Origin: Tiliqua scincoides | Taxonomy: Eukaryota > Chordata > Lepidosauria > Squamata > Scincidae | NCBI RefSeq assembly: GCF_035046505.1 | Contig: NC_089823.1 | Location: 5,909,267 to 5,973,266, forward strand | Direction: 5' to 3' | Length of the DNA: 64,000 nt | Part shown: one piece after another, positions 23,745 through 36,070 of the stretch | How the letters are laid out: the number at the start of each line of letters is the position of its first letter | Position numbering within the stretch: the first letter of the stretch is position 1 | Notes under the pieces: model-generated | What the model saw: only the letters and a program-made list of their open reading frames with translations | Told to the model about the DNA's origin: nothing | Database searches by the model: none | Translations under genes and position numbers: made by a program

Positions 23745-23992
23745 GTGAGCCTGAAGCCGGGATCGGGCCAGATTGCAGCCTGCCAGCCTGCAGGAGCCTC
23801 TGCCGCGGGGATCGGGGCTTGGAGAGGGTCCTGGGCACGCACCCCCGGGCAAGGAAAGCCTCTCCGGGGGACAGCCCGGTGCAGGGTGACTCCTGGCTGA
23901 TCAGTCCAGGGGGACGTACCCCCAAGTGTGGGGTGGGGGAGTCGCTTCCCCCCGGTGCCCAGTGGGGCGTTCTCTTGCGCCAACCCTACCGC

Positions 23993-24068
23993 CAGTGGCG
24001 TAGCCAGAGGGGGGGCAAAGCACTAAGCAAGACTTAGTGCTTTGCCCCCCCCCCCGCTTACGCCACTG
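23993..24068. mobile_element. minimal hAT-type MITE: 76-bp palindrome of the two ends
   Basis: The ends CAGTGGCGTAGCCAGAGG and the complement of the same family are joined with almost no interior. Flanking 8-mers CCTACCGC and CCTGCCAC agree at 6 of 8. It lies in SERPINH1 intron 1, 250 bases past exon 1. Hairpin-forming. Confidence 0.8.
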
Positions 24069-24451
24069 CCTGCCACCGAGGTGAGCCTTGCGCATCCACC
24101 CGGGACTTGCTCTCAAGGAGATGGGGGGGGGGGTGTTTGGGGGATGTGCATTCGGATCATGGGGCTCCGAAGGGCTGGAGCTGGGCCTGGCTCTCCTCTC
24201 TTGCAGACCAGAATAACCGCCCTGCTGCTGCCCATAAATGTCCCCCCTGGCAAGGGGGCAGCACCCGCTGGGGGGCGGTGTGAGCCGTTTGGAGGCTCCT
24301 TATTAGGAGAAGAAAGGCACCTTGGATCAAGCGTCCTCCCCCCGCCCATGAAGGGCATCGGGGCTGGGGGGGCTCAGTGGGGGGGCCGGACAGTGGAGCT
24401 AGTATCCAGGGGGACAGCGCCCAGCTCATCAGTCCCCATACAAAGCAGACG

Positions 24452-24662
24452 CAGTGGCGTAGCCAGAGGGGGGCAAAGCACTAAGTTCTGCAGGGATCCT
24501 CACCGCAGAGTGCAAGCAGCCTTTCCCCCTCCTCTTCAGAGCCAAGCATTCCGCCTCTGCTTTGCTCCTCCCACTCAGAATGGCTCCAAAGGGAGGAATA
24601 GGGGCTGCTTACACGCTGTGATGGAAAACTTAGTGCTTTGCCCCCCTGTAGCTATGCCACTG
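24452..24662. mobile_element. hAT-type MITE (CAGTGGCRTAGC family), copy 6
   Basis: Full-length, with CAGTGGCGTAGCCAGAGG and complementary right end in SERPINH1 intron 1. Shared core motif AGAATGGCTCCAAAGGG. Target duplication not visible. Confidence 0.82.
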
Positions 24663-25238
24663 CCTGAGTACATCGCTGAAGGGGCTTGGCTGGGCGCTCT
24701 GGAGGGGGCGCACTGTGCCTGGGTAACCACCTCCCCTCCCAATTCTGGGCTTTGGCCTTTGTCTGGAGAGCGGATGTTTGGAAGGCTCCCTGGGATCTGC
24801 TGGAGATGGAGGCGAGAGGGATGTGGCGCAGCCCTTTCCACCTCCCCATGGCCTTCCCTCTATGCGCAAGGAGAGGGCCACTCCTGAGCCCTGCAGGGAG
24901 GCCAGGAAAGGCCGAGAGGGCCATAGTTCTGGCTAAATGCCACCAGGGTTGTGGGGTCAGGCAGCAAAGCCCTGCGCACTGCACTTGGACCTCAGCCCCA
25001 TTGAATGATATGGAATGTGAGATCCCAGTAAGCCTGGCTAGGGCTGGGCTATCGGTCTGCAGATCCACTTTAAAGGGCTCCATGGAGTCCATTCCCAGAT
25101 TCCCTGGATGGATAATGCAGGAGGAGTTGCCACAGTCCTGCCTCTCACACCTCTCTCTGCTTCAGAGCCAAGCACACCATCCTGCCCTGGAAAGATGACA
25201 TGCAGTAGGAAAAGGAGGGAGGGGGGTTGTCTTCTGAG

Positions 25239-25456
25239 TAGTGGCATAGCTAGAGGGGGTGCAAAGTGCTACGTTTTGCAGGGAGCCTCACTGCAGTATG
25301 CAAGGGGCCCCTCCCCCTCCCCTTTGGAACCAGATGTATGCCTCCATTTTGCTCCCACTATGTGGAATGGCTTTGGAGGGGAGGGGGCCCCTTGCACACT
25401 TCGGTGAGGCTCCCTGCAAAACCTAACACTTTGCGCCCCCTCTAGCTACGCCACTG
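25239..25456. mobile_element. hAT-type MITE (CAGTGGCRTAGC family), copy 7
   Basis: Ends TAGTGGCATAGCTAGAGGG and complement. Flanking 8-mers CTTCTGAG and CTCCTGAG agree at 7 of 8. Lies in SERPINH1 intron 1. Confidence 0.85.
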
Positions 25457-25464
25457 CTCCTGAG

Positions 25465-27649
25465 TGTTCCCTTCAGTTCTGCTGCTGGCCTTCTCTGTTT
25501 CAGACCAATTCACAGAACAAATTTTGACATGCTGCAGTCAACTGTAAGTGCACGGATTGGGGATTATCTGGTGTGTGTTTTGCTGAGTGGGTCTTGGGAA
25601 TTCTTGCATTTAACCATCTTTTGAAATACATCCAAGAAGTAAGTTGATTGAACCAGGATTTAGAGAGCTGGAGCCTGGTCTTTGTAAGACCAGCCTGTAC
25701 TCATGAGGATGGGATGGAGGAAGTTTCTCCAAGTATTAAAAACCTGCTTGAGAATGAGTCCTTGAAATCTGCTTGAACTGTAAGCAGGGCTCCCTTTTTA
25801 CCCAGGGAGCCCAGGGTTCCCCTGATAGGGAGAGAAGCTGTAAAAAACAAGCAGGGTCTGTGGTGGGCAGCTTTAGAGAAGAGGGTGCATTCATTTTACC
25901 TTTCTTTGAAATGAAGCTCCTACTGCATAGTTCTTCTGCTAACCCTGACACCATGTTTCATCTTAGTGCCAAATCCTGGTAGCTACAGAGATTGTGTATA
26001 TCCTACTGGCCCGATCTGAAACCCAGCACACAATATTGTTAAACGAAAACTAGCTGTGTATCCTCAGGATGGGAGGGATAAACTAGAGAAAATCTTGAGA
26101 CGGTTGCAGAAACAAAAAGAGAATGGAGGACAAGAACACCTTTGGCTCAGTGGACCTTCATCCCCCCCCCCCCCGCGGCATTTTTGTTTTTTCTTGGTCT
26201 TTGCCAAAATTCACTGCATTGCATGAAATCTCAAATTTGCACTTGTCAAATCAGGCACTCTGAGTTCTTGCAAAATATAAATGATGAGTGATATTTGTCT
26301 GGAGCACAGAACTCTGTTCTCTTGGTGATGAATTGGGGCAGCTAATGCTTGGCCTTGATGCTGTTCAGCTACCCTGGTTGGACCTTCTGTTGCTGGCATA
26401 AAGAGCCATTTATCTCCAGCCCTTCTCCGCATGGGCCTTTCTGACGTGGCATGTGGGGGCAGCTGTGAATGGAAGAATGATAGCTTGCCGCTAAATTATA
26501 TTGCAGCCAACTGTAAATCAGGACAGGCCAAAATTTTGAGGAGGGCAGAGTTGAAATTTATGACCTTGGAGGGTGATTTGTGCATTTTCTAGTCTGGCCA
26601 TTCAGTTCAGAAAGGTTTTATCACCCTTGCTGTCAGGATTGGCCTCAGGCTTGAGAGGGGAATGGAGAAGAAATGCGGGAACTATTTGCATGGTAATATG
26701 AAATGCATGATGAATGATCACTGCACAGATTAAATTACTCCTGTAATCAGTGTTTCAGAAATGGTAGCTAGTGGGTTTCCTAGCTAGTGGGATGGAAAAT
26801 AATCCCCAGGATCCATAGTTCCAAACCTCACCATTTGTACTCTCAGAGCACCTGGTTGACTTCAAAGTCTGGTTGGCTTACAAAAGTTGAGATTGGCCTC
26901 AAAGTCTGGTTGGCTTAGGAAAGAGTCATTCTAATGATGCCCTGTCCATCTTTCTTTTCTCAAATCTGGGGCCTGGGGAATTGGCTGTCTCCCTCCACAC
27001 AGTTCTGTTGCCCTGCCCACATCCCACTGTGATGTCAGCCTGCCACGTTGCAAAAGGCTGGGGTTGTGCTAAAGACGAGAACTTGCTATGTCTTGTGCAC
27101 AGCCCTGTTCCATTCACAGTTTGAGGCATTCCACAGTGTAGCTATGCTAAGCTGCTGTCATTGATTTTATTCCATTTATCATGGGAGCTTGAGAAATAAT
27201 CCTTTTTCAATTAAAAACAAACAAACCCCAAACCTCCCTCCTAGGCAAGGGCCCTACAGTTTTCCCCTTCTCAGCTCCTTACAAATAGTTGTAATTGTTC
27301 AACAGCGCATTGTACTGTTCTGAAAACCTTGCCAGGTTCCCAGGAGAACTATCTTATTTATCTGTTTTCTTTCAGAATGAAAAAGGCAAACGTTGACCAC
27401 ACTAAGAAAAAGTTTCAAGGTATCTTTAGAAAAAAGAAAAACCCAACAACTACAAACTTGCCATGCCACATGTCCACAATGGGTCAGACACAGTGTCCAA
27501 AACTAACTCTGTGTTGTAGTGAACCAGGGTCCCGTAAGTGGGACCTGGATGGTGGAATCCTAGAAGTCCCGATTGTACTTGTGTCCTGGTATCTTTGCCC
27601 TTAGATAGGGTCTCTGGTTCTGAACCATCCACCAGAGATACCTGCTCCA
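25465..27649. other. SERPINH1: SERPINH1 intron 1, unassigned part
   Basis: No exon, snoRNA or repeat that I can name, apart from a C-run at 26163-26175. The long intron could hold enhancers, but nothing can be shown from sequence alone. Confidence 0.4.
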
Positions 27650-28330
27650 ACTTTTAAGAATGCAAGTGCTGCTTTGCAGGATCAGGCCCAGCTGGGTTCA
27701 TCCAGTCGCACATCTCATTCCCAACAGCAACCAGCTCACTAGCACTGAGGTGAGAGCTTTCCCCAAGGTCCCCAAACACTGTAGGGCAGTGTTTCTCAAA
27801 CTGTGGGTTGGAACCCACTAGGTGGGTCACAAGCCAATTTTAGGTGGGTTCCCATTCATTTCAATATTTTATTTTGAATGTCTTAGACTTGATGCTCCCA
27901 TGGTATGTGACTGCATTGGAGGAATATTACAGACCTGTACTTTTAACAAGCTATTATGTATATTCTTTTAACAATGATAGTAAATGGGACTTACTCCTGG
28001 GTAAGTGTGAGTAGGATTGCAGCCTAGGATTGCTCAAAATTTTCCTGCTTGATGATGTCACTTTCGGTCATGACATCACTTCCAGTGGGTCCCGACAGAT
28101 TCTAAAAAGTGGGTTCCAGTGCTAAATGTGTGAGAGCCACTGCTGTAAGGTACAGTCCATGCATGGAGATTCCTGTAACAATTGTCTCCTGTACCCACTG
28201 ATAGACTGTCCTCTGGCTAATCCTTTAATAATTTTCACTATTTCTTGAAAATCTTCAGCGAAGGAGTTTCAGCAATCTCCTCTAGCCAATTACTATTTTG
28301 CCAATTTGCACTTTTTTGTGTATTTAACAT
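27650..28330 (-). mobile_element. old CR1/L3-like LINE fragment split by a hAT
   Basis: Inverted motifs GGATCAGGCCCAGCTGGGTT and CATCCAGTCGCACATC, then after the hAT GATAGACTGTCCTCTGGC and GAAGGAGTTTCAGCAATC, fit a diverged CR1-clade 3' UTR (27650-27786 and 28143-28330). Confidence 0.6.
27787..28142. mobile_element. non-autonomous hAT (CAGTGTTTCTCAAAC family), copy 2
   Basis: Ends CAGTGTTTCTCAAACTG and GTGTGAGAGCCACTG. Flanking 8-mers CTGTAGGG and CTGTAAGG agree at 7 of 8. It splits the old CR1-like LINE. Confidence 0.85.
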
Positions 28331-28470
28331 AGACCTGCCGTTAATTCATCGCCTCACCTTCCTTGTCCACCCAGTACATTTACGCGGGGAGACATCACCA
28401 CCCTCAGAACTTTAGAAGTGATAGCCTTGTGAGTTGCTCACAGCGAGAAACATTCTGCCTCTCTCTAGCG

Positions 28471-28678
28471 CAGTGGTTTTCAACCTTTTTCATCTCTTGG
28501 CACACTGGCAAGGCACTAAAATTGTCAAGGAACACCATCAGTCTTTTTGTGCTGCTAATGGGAGCTCACATCCCCAAAAGTCCTACTAATAAATGACCCT
28601 CTCCCAAATTCCCGTGGCACACCTGAGGACCATTCATGGCACACCAGTGTGCCATGGCACAGTGGTTGACAATGGCTG
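28471..28678. mobile_element. non-autonomous hAT (CAGYGRTTTTCAACC family), copy 1
   Basis: Ends CAGTGGTTTTCAACC and GGTTGACAATGGCTG. Flanking 8-mers CTCTAGCG and CTCTAGTG agree at 7 of 8. Same family as 56389-56617. Lies in SERPINH1 intron 1. Confidence 0.87.
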
Positions 28679-28686
28679 CTCTAGTG

Positions 28687-30490
28687 GCTGCAAAGGAGGG
28701 GCTGTAAGGTCAAAAGGTGGTTGCTCAGACTACAGAACTTGTTAGGTAGACTAAGCAGGTTCTGGATCTTCCTCCCTGGCTGAGGTGCTGTTCAGGAGGC
28801 AAACATACCTGCATTCCAACCTGGCCGCCTCTGGTATGTTCACGCCTCCCCTCTCAAACATCCCTGGTTAATGCAAACAGTAACTTCAGCCGTAAATTCC
28901 TTCCCTTCTGTGCTGTCTGAACTGAGTTCCAGCTTTACTGGTGGAGTAAATTGCTGCTGTGCAAAAATGTCAGTGGTGCAGCAAAGAAGTACAATAGCGT
29001 TGGAATCCCCTGCAGTTGCTTGAGGGCAAGTTGGCAGCGTGGAGTGCGAAGCTGCTGGATGGGGGGGCCCCAGCTGTTCAACACCGTGCCTTGAAACGTA
29101 CCCACTTCTATAAGTGTGCTGAGAATCGAGAGGTCCATAGCAGGACATCTGGGCCGCATCATTCCCATGTAGCTTTTGTAGAATGCACCTTGTAGCTCAC
29201 CACAAAGAGGGACACTTTGATCCGGTTATAGAAAGTATTGCCTTTACTTCTGAAAGCTTTGGGTTTTTAATCTCCCCATCTTGGGAAAAAAAGAGGCTTA
29301 ACTATTGGTGTTGCTTGAAACTATAAATTAACCCCGTGCCTGGCTCTGTAACTTCCTGGGGGTGCTAGTGCAGAGTTATTTTTGCTTTTGGCTGCCTACG
29401 TGGCTGTTTTCTCCTTGCAGGGGATGCCTGGGGGCTGCTTCCTCTTCCCTCGCTTGGCTGAGTTCCTGTGCTCTGCTCCTTTCCGCCTCATCATGCAGGG
29501 AATAGAGCTCAGGCCCCACCCTTGCTGTGGTGGGTGAGATTTTGGCTGCTGCCCAGATAGCATCATAGGAGAAAAATGTGCCTTGAACACAGCAGTGGAA
29601 TGTGAAGCCAGGTAGCTTCAGATGGATAGATTTGTTTGGGATGATCTGGGTGGCGTTCACAAAGGACTTCTTGGACCCCTAGCTGGCAGCTGATCTATGA
29701 CCCATTTTGGACTGAGAAAGGGCCGGCAGCCCAGGACAGTTTCCGCCCTACATGAGGCCAGACACAGACCAAGGGGTCACTTCCACCTCTTTTCCAGCTG
29801 TTCCCACAGTGTAGGGAAGTCCACTCTACCCAGTACATTTCAAAGTATATTTATACATACCAACGATATTGCTCACCTGGGGTGAATGTTGCTTGGTCCT
29901 TGGTGATCAAAGCTTGCAGCTGTTTGAACACAAATAAAAATGCAGGTGTTTCTTGTATCGTTCCTGCCTTTGTTGAAACGTCTGTCCCAGTGAGGCAAGA
30001 TCCGCGTCTCCCCCAAGCCCTCCCTACTTGCTGGAGGAAGAGAAGGCAGGCAGAAGCAGGCAGGCTTTTGCTCCCATGGGCAGTAGTGCACCTACAGGGG
30101 TGTCAGCATGGCATTACAAGCTCCACAATGCACCGTGTAAGCGACCCTCTCCCGCTTGCCATTGGAGCCATTCTCGGCAGCAGCAGTCCTCAGTTTCCCA
30201 CATGTAGGCATTGTTTCAATTGTCAGAGTGAGACATGCCTCAGATTTTTAGTTGGGGTGCACCTATGATTCAGACACCCATAGTTTTGGGGAACAGCCTG
30301 TGCTCGAAATAGTCAAACTTCCTGTGCATGGAAGGGCTCCCTCCAGAGGTCACACAAGGAAGTACATTTCCCACCCTAGAAAGCCCCCAAGAGAGTGCTG
30401 CCCTTCCTCTCTAGCACCCCTGGTCTTGGGACAGTAGCAAGTTTGCTGGGCTAGGCTATTTTGTGGTCTGCAACTCTTTCCAGACTGTCA
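28687..30490. other. SERPINH1: SERPINH1 intron 1, unassigned part
   Basis: No recognisable exon or named repeat. Open frames of 60-128 codons here lack any domain. Confidence 0.4.
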
Positions 30491-30843
30491 GGATTATTAC
30501 TCCTCCAGTCTGCCTAGTCCAGTATCCTGCTTCCCTCAGTGGCCAACCAGATGCCTCCAGGAAGCCCATAAACAGTGGATGATGACAACGGCCCTGTCCG
30601 GTTGCTGCTTCTCTCCCTCCAGTGATAGACTCTCTCTGAACATGGAGGTTCTATTAAGCCATCTTGCCTAATAGCCATGGTCAGATCCATTTTCCTTCAT
30701 GAACTTGTTTGATCCCCCTTTAAAGACATTTAAACCAGAGATGCTGTCATCTGGTGGCTGTGAGTTCCACAAGTTACTTATGCACTGTGTGAAGAAGAGC
30801 TCTATTTTGTCTGCTCTGAACTGACTTCTGTCTGTTCCACTGA

Positions 30844-30890
<47 letters not shown>

Positions 30891-31095
30891 ACTCCCACTC
30901 TCCCTCCCAGCTGAAGGAGAGCAAGAGAAATCTGTTTCTTGTCTCCACACCACAGAGACATAAACCTCTGTAGTGGGCCCCCCACCATCTTTGTTTAACT
31001 GAAACACTCCAGATACTTTAGCCCTTCCTCACATAGAAAAGGCTCCAGTCCCTTCATCATATTGGTTGCCCTCTTGTGCATCTTTTTCCAGTAGA
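30491..31095 (-). mobile_element. old CR1-clade LINE fragment with a TC/CA microsatellite
   Basis: Motifs GTCCAGTATCCTGCTTCC, GGCTGTGAGTTCCACAAG and TTGGTTGCCCTCTTGTGCA are the inverted CR1 3' region of an older subfamily. A (TC)n(AC)n run at 30844-30893 interrupts it. Confidence 0.75.
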
Positions 31096-31096
31096 C

Positions 31097-31288
31097 CAGA
31101 GGTTCCCGAACTTCCTTGGTTCATGCTGACCTTAATATCTCAGGAATTTTTACATGGTGCCCGTAAGCCAAAAGAAATACCTCAAAAATACCCATTTCCC
31201 TAAAAAATGTAAAATATCCCATGGCACCCCTGTGAGTTCACCACCACACGCTGGGGCACTGTGGCACACAGCTTGGGAATCATGACGG
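31097..31288. mobile_element. probable non-autonomous hAT remnant
   Basis: Starts CAGAGGTTCCCGAACTT and ends with an imperfect complement, AGCTTGGGAATCATGACGG. It abuts the CR1 fragment. No target duplication. Confidence 0.55.
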
Positions 31289-31491
31289 TTGTCCAAACGT
31301 GCCTGTCCCATATACTTGTGTAAGAGAATAATGATCCTGGTAGGATTTTCAGGGTGATTTTTTTTTCACCTCTTGAACGTGTCGTCAGTTCCTTAATTGG
31401 AGTAGCAGTCATGTGAAGAATTGTCTAATGGTGCTCTGTGACCATTTTCCTTTCTTGCAGACTCAGCTTGTCTCCAGTTCCCGTGGAAGCC

Positions 31492-34400
31492 ATGTGGGTG
31501 ATCAGACTTCTGGTGCTTGGTGCCCTGGCGGTTGCTGCGGTGCCCTCGGAAGACAAGAAAGCAAAGGACAAGGCAGCCCCCTTGGAAGAGAAGAAGCTGA
31601 GCGACAAGGCCACGACCTTGGCTGATCGCAGTGCTGCGCTGGCCTTCAACCTCTATCATGTCATGGCCAAGGAGAAGGACATGGAGAACATCTTGGTCTC
31701 TCCAGTGGTCGTGGCATCTTCTCTCGGCCTGGTGTCTCTCGGGGGCAAGGCCACCACGGCATCCCAAGCGAAGGCCCTGCTCAGTGCTGACAAGCTGAAC
31801 GATGACTACGTGCACAGTGGTCTGTCGGAGCTCCTGAGCGATGTGAGCAACACCACAGCCCGCAATGTCACCTGGAAGATCGGCAGCCGCCTGTACGGCC
31901 CCAGCTCCATCAGCTTCACCGATGACTTTGTGAAGAGCAGCAAGAAGCACTACAATTACGAGCACTCCAAGATCAACTTCCGGGACAAGCGGAGCGCCCT
32001 GAGGTCCATCAACGAGTGGGCGGCCCAGACCACCGACGGCAAACTGCCAGAAGTCACCAAAGACGTGGAGAAAACTGACGGGGCCCTGATCGTCAACGCC
32101 ATGTTCTTCAAACGTAAGTGGAAGTTGGTGATTCTTTAAGCCAGTAGTGCAGCTGAGGAAATTGGGTTACTTCCAGTTGCACACCTTTTTGTTGATTCAC
32201 AGAACAATTTTGCTTGGTGAAGGTGTTCACCTGATTGGAAGGCCATTGCTGGAATAGGCCAAGGGTCCATTTACTGCAAGGGTCAGCAACCGACAGCCTG
32301 CAGGCTGGATCCAACCCACCACCCGAAGTCATCTGGCCCATGTAGAGTTCAGCTTGAGAGGCAAAGCTTTCCACCCAGAGAGAGCACAGTACAGGGACAT
32401 ACGGTAAAGGGATTCAGTGAGACTGAGCAGATGGCTCTCCCAGGCCGTTTGGCACACAGCAAATTGGAGGCAAGCCACACAGCTGCTTCTGGGAGCTCAG
32501 CAACCCAGAAGTTTAGCAATGACATCTGGCCCCTTTGCCCAAAGTGTTGCCAGTCCCTGATTTTGTGCATTCAGCTCCCACAGTAGTCAGCCTGATGCAC
32601 TTGGGAAATCTGCAAGTCAGGCTTCAAGGCAGCAACCCTCCCATTGTAATATATTTCGAGCTTCTGGTATTCAGAGGTAGACTGCCTCCAAATACGGAGG
32701 TTCCATTCCAGTAGCTGTTGATAGAGCAGTCCAGTGAGCTGGTGATTTTCTGCTTGTTTGTAGCTCATCTACCCCTTGCAAATGCACCACGTTAAATGGG
32801 ACTGAGTTTTCCTCATGTTTCCTCCTTCAGAGATTTGGCCTCTTCCAATCTCTGGTTGGCAACTGCGGCTAGAAGCAAGAAGGACGCATTGAACCCCAGA
32901 GTGTGTCCCTTGGGTTGTGGCAGTTCTTATGGGTTACGCAGCAGGGAGTCAAGTCAGAACAGAATACAGAACAGAGAGATGCGATAAAACAACCCCATTC
33001 TTCCTGATATGAACTGCTCTGCCCTTATCTCTCCCCTCTGCTTGCAGCTCACTGGGACGAGAGGTTCCATCACAAGATGGTGGACAACCGCGGGTTTATG
33101 GTGACTCGCTCCTTCACAGTGGGCATTCCCATGATGCATCGCACAGGTGAGAGCACCTGACAAGGTAAAACTCTGTTTTGGGCAGTGCTGCATCGCCTTC
33201 TTTGCACCCAGAACTTCCTTCAGAGGAGTCGTCCAAGCACTCTGGGTTCTCACTGACCTTTGCCAGTGGTATGTTAATTAAAGAACTGGCTAACAAAAAT
33301 GTTCTTAGCTTTAGTCCCACAGTGCCCCAGGCCTAGCTGAAAATTCTGGAGTAGACCCAGCAAACACTTATTTGTTACCTAATTCTCTACTCTATGCATG
33401 GGGTTCCTGTGCAGTCTCTCATCCGGACAACAGCCAGCACCAGATTTGAGCATCATGTGCCTGCAGACTGTAGCTCTGAGGGGGCAGGATGGTGCTCTCT
33501 CTCTCTCTCTCTCTCTGACCCCCATATACTCCTCTGCTCCTTCCATACACTCAGTTGTTGCCAGGACTGTATACAGGTATATTCTGGAGTTTAAAAATGG
33601 CAAGATTCTGCAACAAACACATTGAAATTCTGCAATAGGAAAAGTCACATTCTGTATGCTTTGGCTAATGTTTCAGATTTGCTTATTTCCTATCATTTAT
33701 TTTGGGGGGTGGAGAATACACACATTGAAATTGTGCCTCAAGTCGCTCCCCCCAGGATTCTTTGTCCACATGCTTCCTAAGTCTCTCTCTTTGTGGTCTT
33801 AAGGACTAGAAACCTGGTCTTATTTTTTAAAAAGAGGCTGATAGTCTTGGACTACGCACAGTGCTCCTAATGGTGCAGGCAGGCCATGAGAGCCCATAGT
33901 CTTGGCAATTGAATCAGGTTAGCCACCTGACTGAACATAGAGCTGTCTGTACAAATTCTCTTAGAAGTCAACAGAGGCTGAAGCACACCTCGGTTTGTAC
34001 TGGATTGTGGTGTTGGGACTTGGTTCCTCTGCTCCCTTCTTGCTTTGCTGCTGTCCTCTGCCTCATCTATGTGCTGATGCTCAATTCTGTTTGTCAAAGG
34101 CTTGTACAAGTACTATGAAGATGAGGCGGAGAAGCTCCAGATCGTGGAAATGCCCCTGGCCCACAAGCTGTCCAGCATGATCTTCATCATGCCAAACCAC
34201 GTGGAGCCACTGGAACGTGTAGAGAAGCTGCTGACCAGGGAGCAGCTGAAGACTTGGCTGGGCAAGCTGAAGAAGAGGGCAGTGGCCATCTCCCTACCCA
34301 AGACCAGCCTGGAAGTCAGCCACGACCTGCATGTGAGTATCTCGGCTGTGCACAAAGAAGCTCAAATGTGTTTGAGAGCCTTCCTGGCTTGCTTGTTAGG

Positions 34401-36070
34401 TTGAGATTTTAATGCCTGAACTTACCTTCTGCCAAGACAACTCTCTGTTCCTGGGGCCTTCTGCATTCAAAGCAGGGGCTCTCATACCAATCTGTGGACC
34501 CTTCTCAAACGGCAAGATTTTAATTTGAACTCCCCACTCCAAACCTGTTGATTTACCTCTTAGGGGCCTCTTAGGGGAGGACTGTAGTTGAGTGGAAGAG
34601 TTTCAGTTCTGTGTGTAGAGGGTCCTGAGTTCAGATTCTTGCTTCTCTCATTGCAGCTTCTCAGGAGGAAAGGCGGGAACAGACCTGAGACCTTGGAGAG
34701 ATGCTGCTGCTCAAAGCAGAATATGCTGGACTCTGTCCAAGGCAACTGCTTGTCTCTCTGAATGAGAAGAGTTTCTGAGGGCTGGCTGGGCCAAGAGGCT
34801 CGTTGGAAGTGGTGGCCCTCCCATTTAGCTGCAGGAAGAGCAACAGTCTGCTCTTCCTGGCCCAAGGACTCTCCCATTGGCAGTTTGCTTGTGTCTGCAT
34901 TGGGAGCCTTTGGGACAAGGAACCAGCCCTCCCCCCCATTTCTTCTTCTGAAATAAACCAAGTGTTCACAATTCCACATGGATTCTCTACACTGTGTTGA
35001 AACAAGTGCAGCTGGAAATCAGCTGGGCACCTGGAACCAACTCGTGAAATCCAACTTTTTCTGACCTCTCTTATTCCTGTTGGGGCCTTCCAATGCGCCC
35101 TTGAGGTTGCCTGGGTCAGACCCTTGTCCCCCTAGCTTAGTGTTGCCTACTCCGACTTGCAGCATCTCTCTAAGGCCTCCAGCTTGAGCCTCTTTCAGGC
35201 CTGCTCCATTTGCTCTTCAGGTGGCCGTGGGACTTGGACTTCTGCACACACAGTTCACTGAGTGGCAGCCCTTGGTCTCCACAGCTGTCTTTTGCCTGTT
35301 TATGGCTCCTCCCCTCACCCCCAATCTTGGGACTTCCATCCATGGTTCTGCTCTTCCATCAGTGCTTTCCCAGTGCTGTTGCTGATCCCCTTCTGAGCAA
35401 CTCTGCCTGCTTCCCCTTTTGTTCACTTACTTGTAACCACACTATCCTCTCTCCTGCTCTGGCCTCATAGGTTATTCAAAGCAACCATCCCTCATTGACA
35501 TTTCCTTTCCAGCTGTTTTGTCTCTCAGATTTCTGTTTCTCAACCTATGGCCTACTCTTTTCACTGCAACCTTCTCCCATTTTTTCAGTCTTCATATTTC
35601 TGTTTACTATTCTTCCTCCAGTTGTGCTTGAGAACATTCTGTGACATCACAGCAACTTGGCCAATAGTTTAGAAGAGCTTCTGGCAGTTATAAGTGACAC
35701 CAGTTGTGTAGAATTTATAAGATATGGGTATTTCTGGCATCCTTACTTATCTTTTCCTTATTTTCAGAAACACTTGGCTGATCTTGGCTTAACTGAAGCT
35801 GTTGACAAAAACAAGGCTGACCTGTCCAAAATTTCAGGCAAGAAGGATCTCTACCTCTCCAACGTCTTCCACGCCACAGCTCTCGAGTGGGACACTGAAG
35901 GGAACCCCTTTGATGCAGACATCTATGGCCGAGAAGAAATGAAGAACCCAAAGCTCTTCTATGTCGATCACCCGTTCATCTTTCTCATCAAGGACAATAA
36001 AACCAACTCAATCCTTTTTATTGGCAGACTAGTGAGGCCCAAAGGGGACAAAATGCGCGATGAGTTGTAG
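31492..36070 (+). CDS. SERPINH1: SERPINH1 / HSP47 collagen chaperone, complete, 4 coding exons
   Basis: Coding exons are 31492-32113, 33048-33146, 34100-34332 and 35768-36070. All junctions are GT/AG and in frame, giving 418 residues, the same length as human HSP47. A hydrophobic signal peptide fills about residues 1-17. The serpin fold follows, with N-glycosylation sequons at N120 and N125. R222 (in NRGF), L381, Y383 and D385 sit at the numbers known for collagen contacts in HSP47. The C-terminus is RDEL, the ER-retrieval signal. The protein binds triple-helical procollagen in the ER and releases it at lower pH; it is a non-inhibitory serpin. The start ATG at 31492 lies 31 bases into exon 2, right before the signal peptide, and exon 1 is non-coding. 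The N-terminal 35 residues differ most from human, as expected for this region. Family identity is near certain; the intron 1 boundary is inferred. Confidence 0.97.
32277..32559. mobile_element. non-autonomous hAT (CARGGGTCAGCAACC ends)
   Basis: Ends CAAGGGTCAGCAACC and GTTGCCAGTCCCTG. Flanking 8-mers ATTTACTG and ATTTTGTG agree at 6 of 8. It lies in SERPINH1 intron 2. Confidence 0.75.
32650..32745 (-). mobile_element. old CR1-like fragment in SERPINH1 intron 2
   Basis: TATTCAGAGGTAGACTGCCT and ATACGGAGGTTCCATT resemble the diverged CR1 3' UTR at 30636-30660. Weak. Confidence 0.4.
33496..33518. repeat. (CT)n microsatellite in SERPINH1 intron 3
   Basis: Uninterrupted CT repeats, about 11 units. 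Confidence 0.8.
34575..34760 (+). mobile_element. tRNA-headed reptile SINE in SERPINH1 intron 4
   Basis: GAGTGGAAGAGTTTCAGTTC, a B-box-like GAGTTCAGATTC and GACCTGAGACCTTGGAGAG match the order of the common lizard tRNA SINE. It is diverged. Confidence 0.55.

Larger units (their letters stand above)
23480..23960. promoter_or_regulatory. SERPINH1: CpG-rich island at the SERPINH1 5' end
   Basis: Dense CG dinucleotides and high GC over about 480 bases contrast with the AT-leaning flanks. The island covers the heat-shock element, TATA-like box, exon 1 and the start of intron 1. It marks the probable promoter. A GC-rich Sp1-type setting is usual for this gene. Confidence 0.75.

Noticed and set aside
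24042-24887. 281-codon frame on the + strand in SERPINH1 intron 1
   Set aside because: It runs through two MITE copies and GC-rich sequence, with no domain. GC-rich DNA has few stops by chance.
31438-31491. Upstream ATG at 31438 as the SERPINH1 start
   Set aside because: It lies in the intron before the acceptor at 31460. The ATG at 31492 gives a proper signal peptide and the family length of 418.
31393-31965. 190-codon frame antisense to SERPINH1 exon 2
   Set aside because: It is a shadow frame of a GC-rich coding exon with no independent support.
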